A stretch of 64,000 nucleotides of DNA from Niveispirillum irakense DSM 11586. Lineage in GTDB: Bacteria; Pseudomonadota; Alphaproteobacteria; Azospirillales; Azospirillaceae. The notes under the pieces were generated by a model, which was given only the letters and a program-made list of their open reading frames with translations, was not told the DNA's origin and ran no database searches. This document shows positions 41,418 to 49,425 of this stretch, in pieces; the first letter of the stretch is position 1, and every line of letters begins with the position of its first letter. The position numbers and the translations under genes are program-made. Location: the NCBI RefSeq assembly GCF_000429645.1, contig NZ_KE386933.1, positions 310,001 through 374,000 on the forward strand. The letters run 5' to 3'.

Positions 41418-42167
41418 ATGTTCCACCAGATCGACAGCGCACAGAACCCGCAGTTCAAGACCTGGGCCGGGTTGCTGGAAAGCCGGGGCATCCGCAAAAG
41501 CGGTCAGTTCCTGCTGGCCGGGTTGAAGACTGTGCCAGAGGCGTTGACCCGCTGGCCCCAGCTTTTCACCCGCATCCTGATCCGCCATCCGGAATGGATC
41601 GCCGACTGGCCGCTGCCTGACCATGTGCAGCCGGTGGTCCTGGCCGGCCCCCTGTTCCGGGAACTGGATGTGTCGGGCACGGATTACCCGATCCTGGTCG
41701 GGCAGGTGCCGGACATGCCGCCGGCTGATCTGTCGGCCCCGCCGCAGGGGCTGGAACTGGTCTGCGCCCTGGGCGATCCGGCCAATCTGGGGGCGCTGCT
41801 GCGGTCTGCCGCGTCCTTTGGTGTGTCCAAGGTGATCCTGCTGGAGGATTCAGCCCACCCGTTCCACCCCAAATGCCTGCGCGCGGCCAGCAATGGCGCC
41901 TTCAGCCTGACGCTGGCACGTGGCGGGCGCTGGGCCGATCTGGAAATGGCTGCCGGCCCGCTGCTGGCCCTGGATGCGGCAGGAGAGGATCTGGCTACCT
42001 TCGCCTGGCCGCAGGATGCGCGGCTGGTGCTGGGGGAGGAAGGGCAGGGCGTGCCCGCCGGCCTGCCGGCCACGCGGCTCACCATTCCCACCACCGGCCA
42101 TGTCGAATCGCTGAACGCCACCGTGGCGGCCAGCATCGCGCTGTTCACCTATCATGTCGGCGGATAA
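41418..42167 (+). CDS. TrmH/SpoU family RNA 2'-O-methyltransferase
   Basis: A 249-residue SPOUT methyltransferase. The N-terminal substrate-binding part (NPQFKTWAGLLESRGIRKSG) leads to the SPOUT motifs: ALGDPANLGALLRSAASFG (motif 1), VLGEEGQGVP (motif 2) and IPTTGHVESLNATVAASIAL (motif 3), which make the AdoMet knot. The methylated tRNA or rRNA nucleotide is not deducible. It lies just after the guaB terminator, so it probably has its own promoter. Its last 14 bases overlap the next small gene. Confidence 0.92.
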   Translation: MFHQIDSAQNPQFKTWAGLLESRGIRKSGQFLLAGLKTVPEALTRWPQLFTRILIRHPEWIADWPLPDHVQPVVLAGPLFRELDVSGTDYPILVGQVPDMPPADLSAPPQGLELVCALGDPANLGALLRSAASFGVSKVILLEDSAHPFHPKCLRAASNGAFSLTLARGGRWADLEMAAGPLLALDAAGEDLATFAWPQDARLVLGEEGQGVPAGLPATRLTIPTTGHVESLNATVAASIALFTYHVGG

Positions 42168-42339
42168 GCCGGACGAACAGGCGGCCCCCGATCTGGCTGC
42201 CATCGCCGATGATCTGCAGGCCAGCCTGTCGGCCCTGTCCAGTGTCGGGGCCGCCGGCCTGCCGGACCTGCTGGCCCGGATCGACGCGCTGAAGGCGCGG
42301 GTGGATGAACTGGAACGGCGTATCCGCGAGGGGACATAA
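42154..42339 (+). CDS. Small acidic coiled-coil protein
   Basis: A 61-residue protein overlapping the RNA methyltransferase gene by 14 bases, so probably co-translated. It is acidic at the N-terminus (MSADKPDEQAAPDLAAIADD) and ends in a heptad-like helix (LARIDALKARVDELERRIRE). No transmembrane segment or known domain. The overlap, clean composition and coiled coil support a real gene; the function is unknown. Confidence 0.55.
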   Translation: MSADKPDEQAAPDLAAIADDLQASLSALSSVGAAGLPDLLARIDALKARVDELERRIREGT

Positions 42340-42346
42340 TCCCTGT

Positions 42347-42380
42347 GTCAGTAGATTCTGACCTGTCAGAATCTACTGAC
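42347..42380. repeat. Nested perfect inverted repeat (two 16-base arms, 2-base spacer)
   Basis: GTCAGTAGATTCTGAC, then CT, then GTCAGAATCTACTGAC. The arms are exact reverse complements, and each arm is itself bounded by GTCAG/CTGAC, so four alternating half-sites occur in 34 bases. It lies seven bases after the small coiled-coil gene. No T run follows, so it is not a standard terminator. Confidence 0.85.
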
Positions 42381-42449
42381 TTCGGCGGAACGGGCCGCCG
42401 CCGCGCCAGTTGGCGCGGATACCAACGTCAAGACCGTGGTATAACCCCG

Positions 42450-42632
42450 TCAGAACACCGCGACGGACCGGATCACACGGCGCAGCAGGAAGGCCAGGGT
42501 CGCGCCCAGCAGCATGCCGGCTGGTCCGGCACCCAGGGCCGATGTGACAATGCCCCAGATCAGGCCGCCGCCGGTCCAGGCGACCACATCGCCGCGCAGC
42601 ATCGCGGCCCTGTCTTCCAGCAATAAACGCAT
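42450..42632 (-). CDS. Small two-helix membrane protein
   Basis: A 60-residue protein: a short charged start (MRLLLEDRAAMLRGD), then two hydrophobic helices (VVAWTGGGLIWGIVTSALG; AGMLLGATLAFLLRRVI). GGAGAGG sits just upstream of the ATG at 42632. No family is recognised. The hydrophobic pattern and Shine-Dalgarno support it; the function is unknown. Confidence 0.55.
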   Translation of the reverse strand: MRLLLEDRAAMLRGDVVAWTGGGLIWGIVTSALGAGPAGMLLGATLAFLLRRVIRSVAVF

Positions 42633-42868
42633 ATCCCTCTCCGCACCTGGCCCCACCAAATGGGGGAGGCGACAAGCCGTCGCCTATGTCAGGCGGACAA
42701 TATGCGGCAGGGTGGTTGCCAACTGGTTACCGTTGCCCCACCTTGTGAATTGATGGGGTAAAGAGATCACACGGTTAAGGTGAAATTCATTCTTCCCGGC
42801 TATGGTCGCTGTCGGAAGTGGCCGGCGCCCGATCTTTATCGGCGCGGGCTGAACAGGAAGGCAATGGT

Positions 42869-43042
42869 ATGCCGACAACCATTGATGATCTGCATGATCT
42901 GCGGCGCGATATGCTGCACAAGGCTGCTGAAATGAAGCAGGAAGCGGCCAGGATGGATATGAATGACCGCCCCGACGACGCAGCCAACCTGCGCCGCATC
43001 GCCGAGCGGATGATCGCCTATACGCATGATTACCTGGAATGA
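42869..43042 (+). CDS. Small helical hypothetical protein
   Basis: A 57-residue, charged, helix-prone protein (IDDLHDLRRDMLHKAAEMKQ ... ANLRRIAERMIAYTHDYLE) without signal peptide or membrane segment. The ATG at 42869 follows AGGAAGG. It ends 22 bases before the convergent engB stop. It may be a small regulator or adaptor; nothing more can be said. Confidence 0.6.
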   Translation: MPTTIDDLHDLRRDMLHKAAEMKQEAARMDMNDRPDDAANLRRIAERMIAYTHDYLE

Positions 43043-43064
43043 CGGCGCTGGCCGGGCCTGTTGA

Positions 43065-43745
43065 TCAGGCCGGCGGCAATGGCTCCGCCATGCGCGTCAG
43101 GAAGGCGCGCAGTTCGGGAATGCCCAGGCCCGTTTCCGCCGAAGTGGCCAGCACCTCCGGATGGGCGGCGCCATGGGTCTTCAGCGCGACGGCGACCTGC
43201 TGGCGGATCTTGTCAATCGCGCCGGTTCTCAGCGTATCGGCCTTGGTCAGCACGATCTGATAGGCGACGGCGGTTTCATCCATCATCTTCATCATATCGA
43301 CATCGTGCGGCTTCAGCCCGTGGCGGGCATCCACCAGCACCAGCGCCCGCTTCAGCGTGACGCGACCGCGCAGGTAGGAGCGGATAAAGGCCGTCCAGGC
43401 GGCCGACCGTTCCTTGGAGACTTGGGCATAGCCATAGCCGGGCATGTCCACCAGCACCAGCCGGTTGCCCAGATTGAAGAAGTTGAGCTGCTGGGTGCGC
43501 CCCGGCGTCTGGCTGGTGCGGGCCAGGGTCTTGCGTCCCGTCAGGGCATTGACCAGGGAGGATTTGCCGACATTGGACCGGCCGGCAAAGCAGATTTCCG
43601 GCAGCATGGCTTCCGGTAGCGTCGTCGCGGCTTCGGCCCCCCAGAAGAAGTCGCATTCCTTGGCGAACAGCAGGCGACCGGCCTCGATCTCGGCTTCCGA
43701 CAGGTCGCCCATCAGGCTGGGGGTGATGGTCAGCGGCTTGGCCAT
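43065..43745 (-). CDS. engB: Ribosome biogenesis GTP-binding protein EngB (YsxC/YihA)
   Basis: A 226-residue TrmE-Era-like GTPase. G1 is FAGRSNVGKSSLVNAL (about residues 53-68), G2 TPGRTQQLNFF, G3 DMPGYGYA, G4 LTKAD. It helps assemble the large ribosomal subunit. The start at 43745 has AAGGAG upstream. It is downstream of yidC on the same strand, but a terminator-like hairpin separates them, so an own promoter or read-through is needed. Confidence 0.96.
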   Translation of the reverse strand: MAKPLTITPSLMGDLSEAEIEAGRLLFAKECDFFWGAEAATTLPEAMLPEICFAGRSNVGKSSLVNALTGRKTLARTSQTPGRTQQLNFFNLGNRLVLVDMPGYGYAQVSKERSAAWTAFIRSYLRGRVTLKRALVLVDARHGLKPHDVDMMKMMDETAVAYQIVLTKADTLRTGAIDKIRQQVAVALKTHGAAHPEVLATSAETGLGIPELRAFLTRMAEPLPPA

Positions 43746-43787
43746 GGGAACACTCCTTCGCGCCGGTAATGCGCTTTCAAATAAAGA

Positions 43788-43807
43788 CCCCCGGCCGGGG
43801 CCGGGGG
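43788..43807 (-). terminator. Terminator after yidC
   Basis: A 9-bp stem (CCCCCGGCC / GGCCGGGGG) on the minus strand followed by TCTTTATTTG. A second hairpin (CCAAG-CGGCGG type with one bulged base, about 43877-43903) lies closer to the yidC stop. Confidence 0.7.
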
Positions 43808-43922
43808 CGTCAGTTCAGTTCAACAACTAACGTACAACCTCAGGGCCACCCAGGCCGGCGACTGCCGGCCCGCGTGAGCCAAGGCGGCGGAGGCCGCCGC
43901 TTGGCACCTGAGGGAACAAGCA

Positions 43923-45659
43923 TCAGGTCGGCTTCACGCCCATGCGGCGCATGATCACCCACTGCTGCAGGATCGACAGCAGGTTCGACCAGGTCCAGTA
44001 GATCACCAGACCGGCGGGGAAGCTGGCCATCATGTAGGTGAAGATCAGCGGCAGCAGCATGAACACTTTCTGCTGTACCGGGTCCGGGTTGGACGGGTTC
44101 ATCTTCTGCTGCAGCCACATGGTGATACCCATCAGCAGCGGCAGGATGCCGATATGCAGGAAGCTGGGGGGATCCCACGGGATCAGGCCGAACAGGTTGA
44201 ACAGGGTCGTCGGATCGGGCGCGGACAGGTCATTGATCCAGCCATAGAAGGGCGCATGGCGCATTTCGATGGTGACGTACAGAACCTTGTACAGCGCGAA
44301 GAAGACGGGGATCTGAAGCAGGATCGGCAGGCAGCCGGCCAGCGGATTGGCCTTCTCCTCCCGGTACAGCTTCATCATCGCCATGGACAGGGCTTCGCGA
44401 TTGTCGCCGTGCTTCTTCTTCAGCTCCTCCATCTTGGGCTGGAGCTTCTTCATCTTGGCGAAGGCTTCGAACTGCTTGTTGGCAATCGGGAAGAAGGCCA
44501 GACGCAGCACGACGGTGAAGGCCAGGATGGCGAGGCCGAAATTCCCCAGCATGCGGCCCAGGAAGTCCAGCGCATGGAAGAAGGGAATGGTCAGGAAGTA
44601 GAACCAGCCCCAGTCGATGGCATAGTTCAGATCGGCGATGTTCAGCTTGTCGCTGTACTCGTCCAGCAGGCTGACCACCTTGGCGCCGGCGAACAGGCGG
44701 GACGTATTCTCCGCCGTGCTGCCGGGGGCAACGGTGATGGCTTGCGTGCCGCGGAAATCGACCTGATAGAGGTCGCCGCCCACCTGCTGGTGCAGGACGC
44801 GGGCCTCAATCGGCGCCGACTGGTCCGGGATCAGGCTGACCAGCCAGTATTTGTCGGTGATGCCGATCCAGCCGCCGGTGGACTTCAGGGTCTCGGTCTT
44901 GCCGTCTTCCTTCAGGTCCTTGTACTTGAATTCCTTCAGCGTGCCGTCCAGCACGCCCAGCGGGCCTTCATGGAGGATATACATGCCGGACGTATGCGGC
45001 GCGCCACGGCGCTGCACGAAGCCATAGGGCTGCAGGTTGAGGGCAGAACCGCTCTCGTTGCGCACCCGTTCCGTGATGGTGAACATATAGTTCTCATCCA
45101 CGGCGATCGTGCGCTCAAACACCAGGCCTTCGCCATTGTCGAAGGTCAGGGTGATCGGGTTGCCGGGCGTCAGCGTGTCCGCACTGGCGGTCCAGATGCT
45201 GTCGCTCTTGGGCAGGTTCACGGCCGGACCACCGGCAGCCAGCCAGCCGAACTCGGCGAAATAGGGGTCAGCACCGCCCAGCGGGGACAGCAGCACCACT
45301 TCAGGGCTGCCCTTCTCCGGGGTGGTGTTGTACTTGGCCAGCGTCAGATCGTCGATCCGGCCGCCGCGCAGGTTGATGGAGCCGTGCAGGCTGGGCGTGT
45401 TGACGCGGACGCGGGCATTTTCAGCCAGCACGTCGCCACGTTCACGCGCGGCACCGCCCATGCCATCGCTGGCACCGGGAATGGTGCCGGCCTGGGGCAC
45501 GGTGCTGGGCACCTGGCCCTGCTCGACCTGCAAGGCCTGCTGGCGCTGCAGCTCCGCCTGGGCGGCCTGCTGGCGCGGGCGTTCATAGAAGAAGTGGAAC
45601 CCGAACAGAATCGCGACCGAGATCGCGATTGTCAGGATAAGGTTCTTCTGATCCGTCAT
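43923..45659 (-). CDS. yidC: Membrane protein insertase YidC
   Basis: A 578-residue Oxa1/YidC protein: N-terminal helix (NLILTIAISVAILFGFHFFY), a large periplasmic beta domain (to about residue 355), then the conserved insertase helices (LGNFGLAILAFTVVLRLAFF; NPLAGCLPILLQIPVFFALY; SFPAGLVIYWTWSNLLSILQ). The hydrophilic-groove Arg is in VVLRLAFFP. It inserts small membrane proteins and assists SecYEG. It stands in the conserved order rpmH-rnpA-yidD-yidC. Gram-negative length is normal. Confidence 0.98.
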   Translation of the reverse strand: MTDQKNLILTIAISVAILFGFHFFYERPRQQAAQAELQRQQALQVEQGQVPSTVPQAGTIPGASDGMGGAARERGDVLAENARVRVNTPSLHGSINLRGGRIDDLTLAKYNTTPEKGSPEVVLLSPLGGADPYFAEFGWLAAGGPAVNLPKSDSIWTASADTLTPGNPITLTFDNGEGLVFERTIAVDENYMFTITERVRNESGSALNLQPYGFVQRRGAPHTSGMYILHEGPLGVLDGTLKEFKYKDLKEDGKTETLKSTGGWIGITDKYWLVSLIPDQSAPIEARVLHQQVGGDLYQVDFRGTQAITVAPGSTAENTSRLFAGAKVVSLLDEYSDKLNIADLNYAIDWGWFYFLTIPFFHALDFLGRMLGNFGLAILAFTVVLRLAFFPIANKQFEAFAKMKKLQPKMEELKKKHGDNREALSMAMMKLYREEKANPLAGCLPILLQIPVFFALYKVLYVTIEMRHAPFYGWINDLSAPDPTTLFNLFGLIPWDPPSFLHIGILPLLMGITMWLQQKMNPSNPDPVQQKVFMLLPLIFTYMMASFPAGLVIYWTWSNLLSILQQWVIMRRMGVKPT

Positions 45660-45733
45660 GGGGGCGTGTTCCAGCTTCAGCTCAAGACCAGGGAGGGGCG
45701 GCCCCGGCTAGGTCACATGAAATGGGCGGGCAA

Positions 45734-46012
45734 TCAATGCCCGCCGCAACATTTTCCGCCAGAATGATGCTTCCCCGCCATCGGGGGTGCCGCTGGCGGC
45801 ACCGGGTCATACCCCGAATCCCCCCAGGGATGGCACCGGGCGATCCGCCGCAGGGCCAGCCAGCCCCCCTTCAGCGCCCCATGGGCGGAAAGGGCTTCCA
45901 GCGCATATTCCGAACAAGTGGGGTGAAAGCGGCAGCGCGGACCGAGAATCGGCGAAATGAACCAGCGGTAGAACAGCACAAAAGCCCGGAGCAGCCAGGC
46001 CGCCGGGCTCAT
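45734..46012 (-). CDS. yidD: Membrane protein insertion efficiency factor YidD
   Basis: A 92-residue protein with the family core [28 protein letters not shown], and [12 protein letters not shown]. Conserved Cys residues lie in RCRFHPTC and at the C-terminus (GGKCCGGH), and an amphipathic N-terminal helix binds the membrane. It helps YidC-dependent insertion. Its start overlaps the rnpA stop by four bases (ATGA), and yidC follows after 74 bases. Confidence 0.95.
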   Translation of the reverse strand: MSPAAWLLRAFVLFYRWFISPILGPRCRFHPTCSEYALEALSAHGALKGGWLALRRIARCHPWGDSGYDPVPPAAPPMAGKHHSGGKCCGGH

Positions 46013-46422
46013 TCCTTGCCATCCTCACGCGGGGTTACCGCGCGGTCACGCCACACTTTCAACCGCTTCAGGGCCTGGGTCAGATCGGCCTTGAGATCGG
46101 CATAGGGGCGACGCACCGTTTCCCCACGCGCCACCAGCACGAAATCGTGCCCGGCGGCTGCATGCGGGGCCAGCACCTCGGCCAATGCCGCGCGCAGACG
46201 ACGACGGGCGCGGTTACGCTCAACCGCACCACCCACCTTCTTGCTTGCAGTCAGGCCGATCCGAACCACCGGTTCACCCGGATTCGGATGCTGTCGATCA
46301 TCATGGGCGCGAACCTGGAGGATAACCCCCGGCGTCGCCCATTTCCGCTTGGCGCCCGCAACGGCCAGGAACTGAGGCCGTTTTTTCAGACGGCCCAGTT
46401 TGATCCCGGAGCGGGGCGCCAC
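46009..46422 (-). CDS. rnpA: Ribonuclease P protein component
   Basis: A 137-residue basic protein. The RNR-type motif [16 protein letters not shown], preceded by [11 protein letters not shown], is diagnostic, and an N-terminal [18 protein letters not shown] matches the family. It binds the RNase P RNA and improves 5' processing of tRNA precursors. It begins 10 bases after rpmH and overlaps yidD, so it is part of one transcript from the rpmH promoter. The exact start could be a few codons later ([15 protein letters not shown] is the chosen one). Confidence 0.95.
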   Translation of the reverse strand: MAPRSGIKLGRLKKRPQFLAVAGAKRKWATPGVILQVRAHDDRQHPNPGEPVVRIGLTASKKVGGAVERNRARRRLRAALAEVLAPHAAAGHDFVLVARGETVRRPYADLKADLTQALKRLKVWRDRAVTPREDGKE

Positions 46423-46432
46423 CTGATCAGCC

Positions 46433-46567
46433 TCAGGCGCTCAGCTTCTTGCGGCCCTGGGCGCGGCGCTTATTGATGATGTTGCGGCCGGCGACGGTGG
46501 CCATGCGGGCGCGGAAACCATGACGGCGGGCGCGCACGATCTTGCTCGGCTGAAAAGGACGCTTCAC
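46433..46567 (-). CDS. rpmH: 50S ribosomal protein L34
   Basis: A 44-residue protein: [44 protein letters not shown], a textbook L34. It starts with GTG at 46567, eight bases after GGAG. It is first in the rpmH-rnpA-yidD-yidC cluster and is driven by a strong-looking promoter 46-74 bases upstream. Confidence 0.97.
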   Translation of the reverse strand: MKRPFQPSKIVRARRHGFRARMATVAGRNIINKRRAQGRKKLSA

Positions 46568-46612
46568 GGTACTTACTCCGGTATTGGAACTGATGTCTAA
46601 ATCGAAGCGCGT

Positions 46613-46641
46613 TGTATAGTGGTGAAGGGCGCTTGAGTCAA
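46613..46641 (-). promoter_or_regulatory. Promoter of rpmH-rnpA-yidD-yidC
   Basis: Minus-strand TTGACT (46636-46641) and TATACA (46613-46618) with an exact 17-base spacer: the best sigma70 match noticed in the window, upstream of a ribosomal protein gene. Confidence 0.8.
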
Positions 46642-46678
46642 TCGCGCGGCCATTTCACCCCTGCAACGCAGGGCGGCA

Positions 46679-46696
46679 TCCCCCTTTTCGGGGGGA
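46679..46696 (-). terminator. Weak hairpin after psuG
   Basis: TCCCCC / GGGGGA stem with a 6-base loop lies 17-34 bases past the psuG stop; a second small stem (CCCTGC / GCAGGG, 46659-46673) follows. No clear T run on the minus strand. Confidence 0.35.
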
Positions 46697-46712
46697 CAGG
46701 GCTTTTTCAGGC

Positions 46713-47678
46713 TTAATAACCCGGCGGGCGCTTGGTCGTCTGCACCTTTTTCGGCAGGGCCATGTCGGCCTTCTGCCGGGCATAGGCGGCGGCGATGCGG
46801 GCGCCGATGGCGGCATTGTTCAGCAGAAGGGCGCGGTTGGCGATCAGGCTGGCACCCTCGGTCAGTTCCTCCATCCGCTTCAGCAGGAAGGGGGTCAGCG
46901 CCTTGCCGCGCACGCCCTGGGCATCGGCTTCCGACACCGCTTGCTGGATGGCGGCTTCCACCGCTTCGGCATCCATGGCCGCTTCCTCGGGAATGGGCAC
47001 GCCGATCACCACGCCGCCGCCCAGGCCCAACTGCCATTTGGCGCGCAGGACACGGGCCACCTCGTCCGGGCTGTCGCACCGGCCATCCACGGGCAGGGGC
47101 AGGCTGGCAGTATAGAAGGCGGGAAACCGGTCGGTGCCATAGCCGATCACCGGCACGCCCTTGGTTTCCAGATATTCCAGCGTGCGGGGCAGGTCCAGGA
47201 TGGCCTTGGCCCCGGCACAGACGACGGCCACATCGGTGGCGGCCAGTTCTTCCAGATCGGCGGAGATGTCCAGCGTCGTTTCCATGCCCCGATGCACGCC
47301 GCCGATGCCACCGGTGGCGAACACGGCGATGCCGGCCAGGCTGGCGGCGATCATGGTCGATGCCACGGTGGTGGCGCCATCGGCATTCTGCGCCAGGGCC
47401 AGCGGCAGGTCGCGCCGGCTGACCTTGCGCGCGCCCGGCTGGGCCAGCCGTTCCAGGTCATCCGCATCCAGACCCACGCGCAGGCGGCCATCCAGCACGG
47501 CGATGGTGGCGGGCACGGCCCCTTCGGCGCGCACAGCGGCCTCAATGGCCCTGGCCGTCTCCACATTGGCGGGATAGGGCAGCCCGTGGCTGATGACGGT
47601 CGATTCCAGGGCCACCACGGGCTGGCCATTTTTCAGGGCCTGCGCAACCTCGGGATGGATGGAAAGGAAGTCCTGCAT
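46713..47678 (-). CDS. psuG: Pseudouridine-5'-phosphate glycosidase
   Basis: A 321-residue PsuG/indigoidine A-like enzyme: VVALESTVISHGLPYP at the N-terminus, AVLDGRLRVGLDADDLERLA, KVSRRDLPLALAQNADGATT (with catalytic Lys), FATGGIGGVHRGMETTLDIS, and GVPVIGYGTDRFPAFYT. It cleaves the C-C bond of pseudouridine 5'-phosphate to uracil and ribose 5-phosphate. The partner kinase PsuK, often adjacent, is not seen here. The start at 47678 has GGAGACGATT upstream. It is divergent from the AbgT transporter gene. Confidence 0.95.
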   Translation of the reverse strand: MQDFLSIHPEVAQALKNGQPVVALESTVISHGLPYPANVETARAIEAAVRAEGAVPATIAVLDGRLRVGLDADDLERLAQPGARKVSRRDLPLALAQNADGATTVASTMIAASLAGIAVFATGGIGGVHRGMETTLDISADLEELAATDVAVVCAGAKAILDLPRTLEYLETKGVPVIGYGTDRFPAFYTASLPLPVDGRCDSPDEVARVLRAKWQLGLGGGVVIGVPIPEEAAMDAEAVEAAIQQAVSEADAQGVRGKALTPFLLKRMEELTEGASLIANRALLLNNAAIGARIAAAYARQKADMALPKKVQTTKRPPGY

Positions 47679-47846
47679 AATCGTCTCCGTGATTTGCGGC
47701 GGAGAATGCGCCCACCCGGCCCCGCTTCGCAACGGGCTTCGACGGCGGCAGGTCTGCTTCTCGCTTGCCGCAACCCAGCACTGCGGTTAGCTCTATCCTC
47801 ATACTGGCCGGCATCAAGACCGGCCATCGGACAAGAGAGAGGCAGT

Positions 47847-49373
47847 ATGGAAGCGAAGAGATCTGGCGGCATCCTCGGGGTGATTGAACGGGTGGGCAAC
47901 CGCCTGCCAGACCCGGCCACCCTGTTCCTGATCGCCATCACCATCCTGGTGGTGCTGTCGGCCCTGCTGGCGGCAGCAGGCGTATCCGCTGTCCATCCTG
48001 GTACAGGCAAGGAGATCGCGGCGGTCAGCCTGTTATCGGCGGCCAATATCAGCCGCCTGTTCACGGACATGCCCACCATCTTCGCCACCTTCCCGCCGCT
48101 GGCCATGGTGCTGCTGGTGATGATGGGTGTGGGCGTGGCGGAAAAGACCGGGTTGATCGGTGCCTCCCTGGGGGCCCTGGTGCGCGCCATGCCCAAGAAC
48201 CTGCTGACCTTCACCGTCATTTTCGCCGGGGTGCAATCCAGCCTCGCGACCGATGCCGGCTATGTAGTGCTGATCCCGTTGGCCGGGCTGATGTTCCATT
48301 CCGTCGGCCGGCATCCGATTGCCGGCATCGCCGCCGCCTTTGCCGGCGTGTCGGCGGGCTTCTCCTCCAACCTGCTGATCACCGGGCTGGACCCGCTGCT
48401 GGCCGGCATCACCCAGGCGGCGGCCCGCATGGTTGATCCCGCTTATGAAGTGCCTGTCACGGCCAACTGGTATCTGATGATGTCGTTCGTGCCGCTGTTC
48501 AGCATTGTCGGCACCCTGGTGATCGACCGGCTGGTGGAGCCGCGCCTGCTGGCCACGGCGCCGATGCCGACCGGCCATGTGGTGGCGATTGAGGAACAGA
48601 CCGATGATCAACGCGCGGCAGAAAAGCGCGGCCTGAAATTCGCCGGCATCACCCTGTTGATCGCGGTGGCGGCTATGCTGGCTGCCGTGGTGCCGGAAGG
48701 GGCGATCTTCCGCGATGCGGCGGGCACGGTGACGCCCTTCCTGCATGCGCTGGTGGCGATCCTGTTCGTCATCTTCCTGCTGATCGGCATCGCCTATGGC
48801 ATCGGCGCGCGTATCGTGCGCAACGATAAGGATGTGGTGCGCATGATGGGCCAGTCCATGTCGGACATGGGCGGCTATATCGTGCTGGCCTTCTGCTGTG
48901 CCGTTTTCATCGCGCTGTTCTCCTGGTCCAATCTGGGGGTGATCCTGGCGATTGAAGGGGCGGCCCTGCTGCAGGCAGCGGGCTTCGTTGGTCTGCCTTT
49001 GATGCTGGCGCTGATCCTGGTGTCGGCCTTCATCAATATCCTGATCGGCAGCGCTTCGGCCAAATGGGCCATCCTGGGCCCTGTGCTGGTGCCGATGCTG
49101 ATGCTGGTCGGTGTCAGCCCGGAAGCGACCCAGGCCGCCTATCGCGTGGGCGACAGCTTCACCAACCCGATCACGCCGCTGCTGCCCTATTTCCCGCTGA
49201 TCCTGATCATGTGCCAGCGCTATGTGCCGCGCTTCGGCATCGGCTCGCTGATCGCCACCATGCTGCCGCTGGCCGTGTGGATGGGGATTGCGGCGGTCGG
49301 CCTCTTCTCCGGCTGGGTGCTGCTGGACCTGCCGCTGGGGCCGGGTTCCGCTGTGATGATGCCGGGACGTTGA
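47847..49373 (+). CDS. AbgT family transporter
   Basis: A 508-residue protein with about 11-13 hydrophobic helices and AbgT signatures: LGVIERVGNRLPDPATLFLI at the N-terminus, GVGVAEKTGLIGA, FAGVQSSLATDAGYVVLIPL, and NILIGSASAKWAILGPVLVP toward the C-terminus, followed by GDSFTNPITPLLPYFPLIL. Family members import p-aminobenzoyl-glutamate or export sulfonamides. The start at 47847 follows GAGAGG. It may share a regulatory region with the divergent psuG, though no functional link is obvious. Confidence 0.93.
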   Translation: MEAKRSGGILGVIERVGNRLPDPATLFLIAITILVVLSALLAAAGVSAVHPGTGKEIAAVSLLSAANISRLFTDMPTIFATFPPLAMVLLVMMGVGVAEKTGLIGASLGALVRAMPKNLLTFTVIFAGVQSSLATDAGYVVLIPLAGLMFHSVGRHPIAGIAAAFAGVSAGFSSNLLITGLDPLLAGITQAAARMVDPAYEVPVTANWYLMMSFVPLFSIVGTLVIDRLVEPRLLATAPMPTGHVVAIEEQTDDQRAAEKRGLKFAGITLLIAVAAMLAAVVPEGAIFRDAAGTVTPFLHALVAILFVIFLLIGIAYGIGARIVRNDKDVVRMMGQSMSDMGGYIVLAFCCAVFIALFSWSNLGVILAIEGAALLQAAGFVGLPLMLALILVSAFINILIGSASAKWAILGPVLVPMLMLVGVSPEATQAAYRVGDSFTNPITPLLPYFPLILIMCQRYVPRFGIGSLIATMLPLAVWMGIAAVGLFSGWVLLDLPLGPGSAVMMPGR

Positions 49374-49425
49374 ACCGGGGGCGGCTGGCTTCCGTTATGA
49401 TCTGGCCTATATCAAGGACATGACC

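Noticed and set aside
42347..42380. CRISPR-like repeat
   Set aside because: Only one palindromic unit and no spacers or cas genes.
46433..46712. Replication origin (DnaA boxes) near rpmH
   Set aside because: No cluster of TTATCCACA-like boxes and no dnaA gene; in alphaproteobacteria the origin is usually elsewhere.
46941..47846. N-terminal extension of the AbgT frame upstream of 47847
   Set aside because: It runs antisense through psuG; the AbgT signature starts right after ATG 47847.
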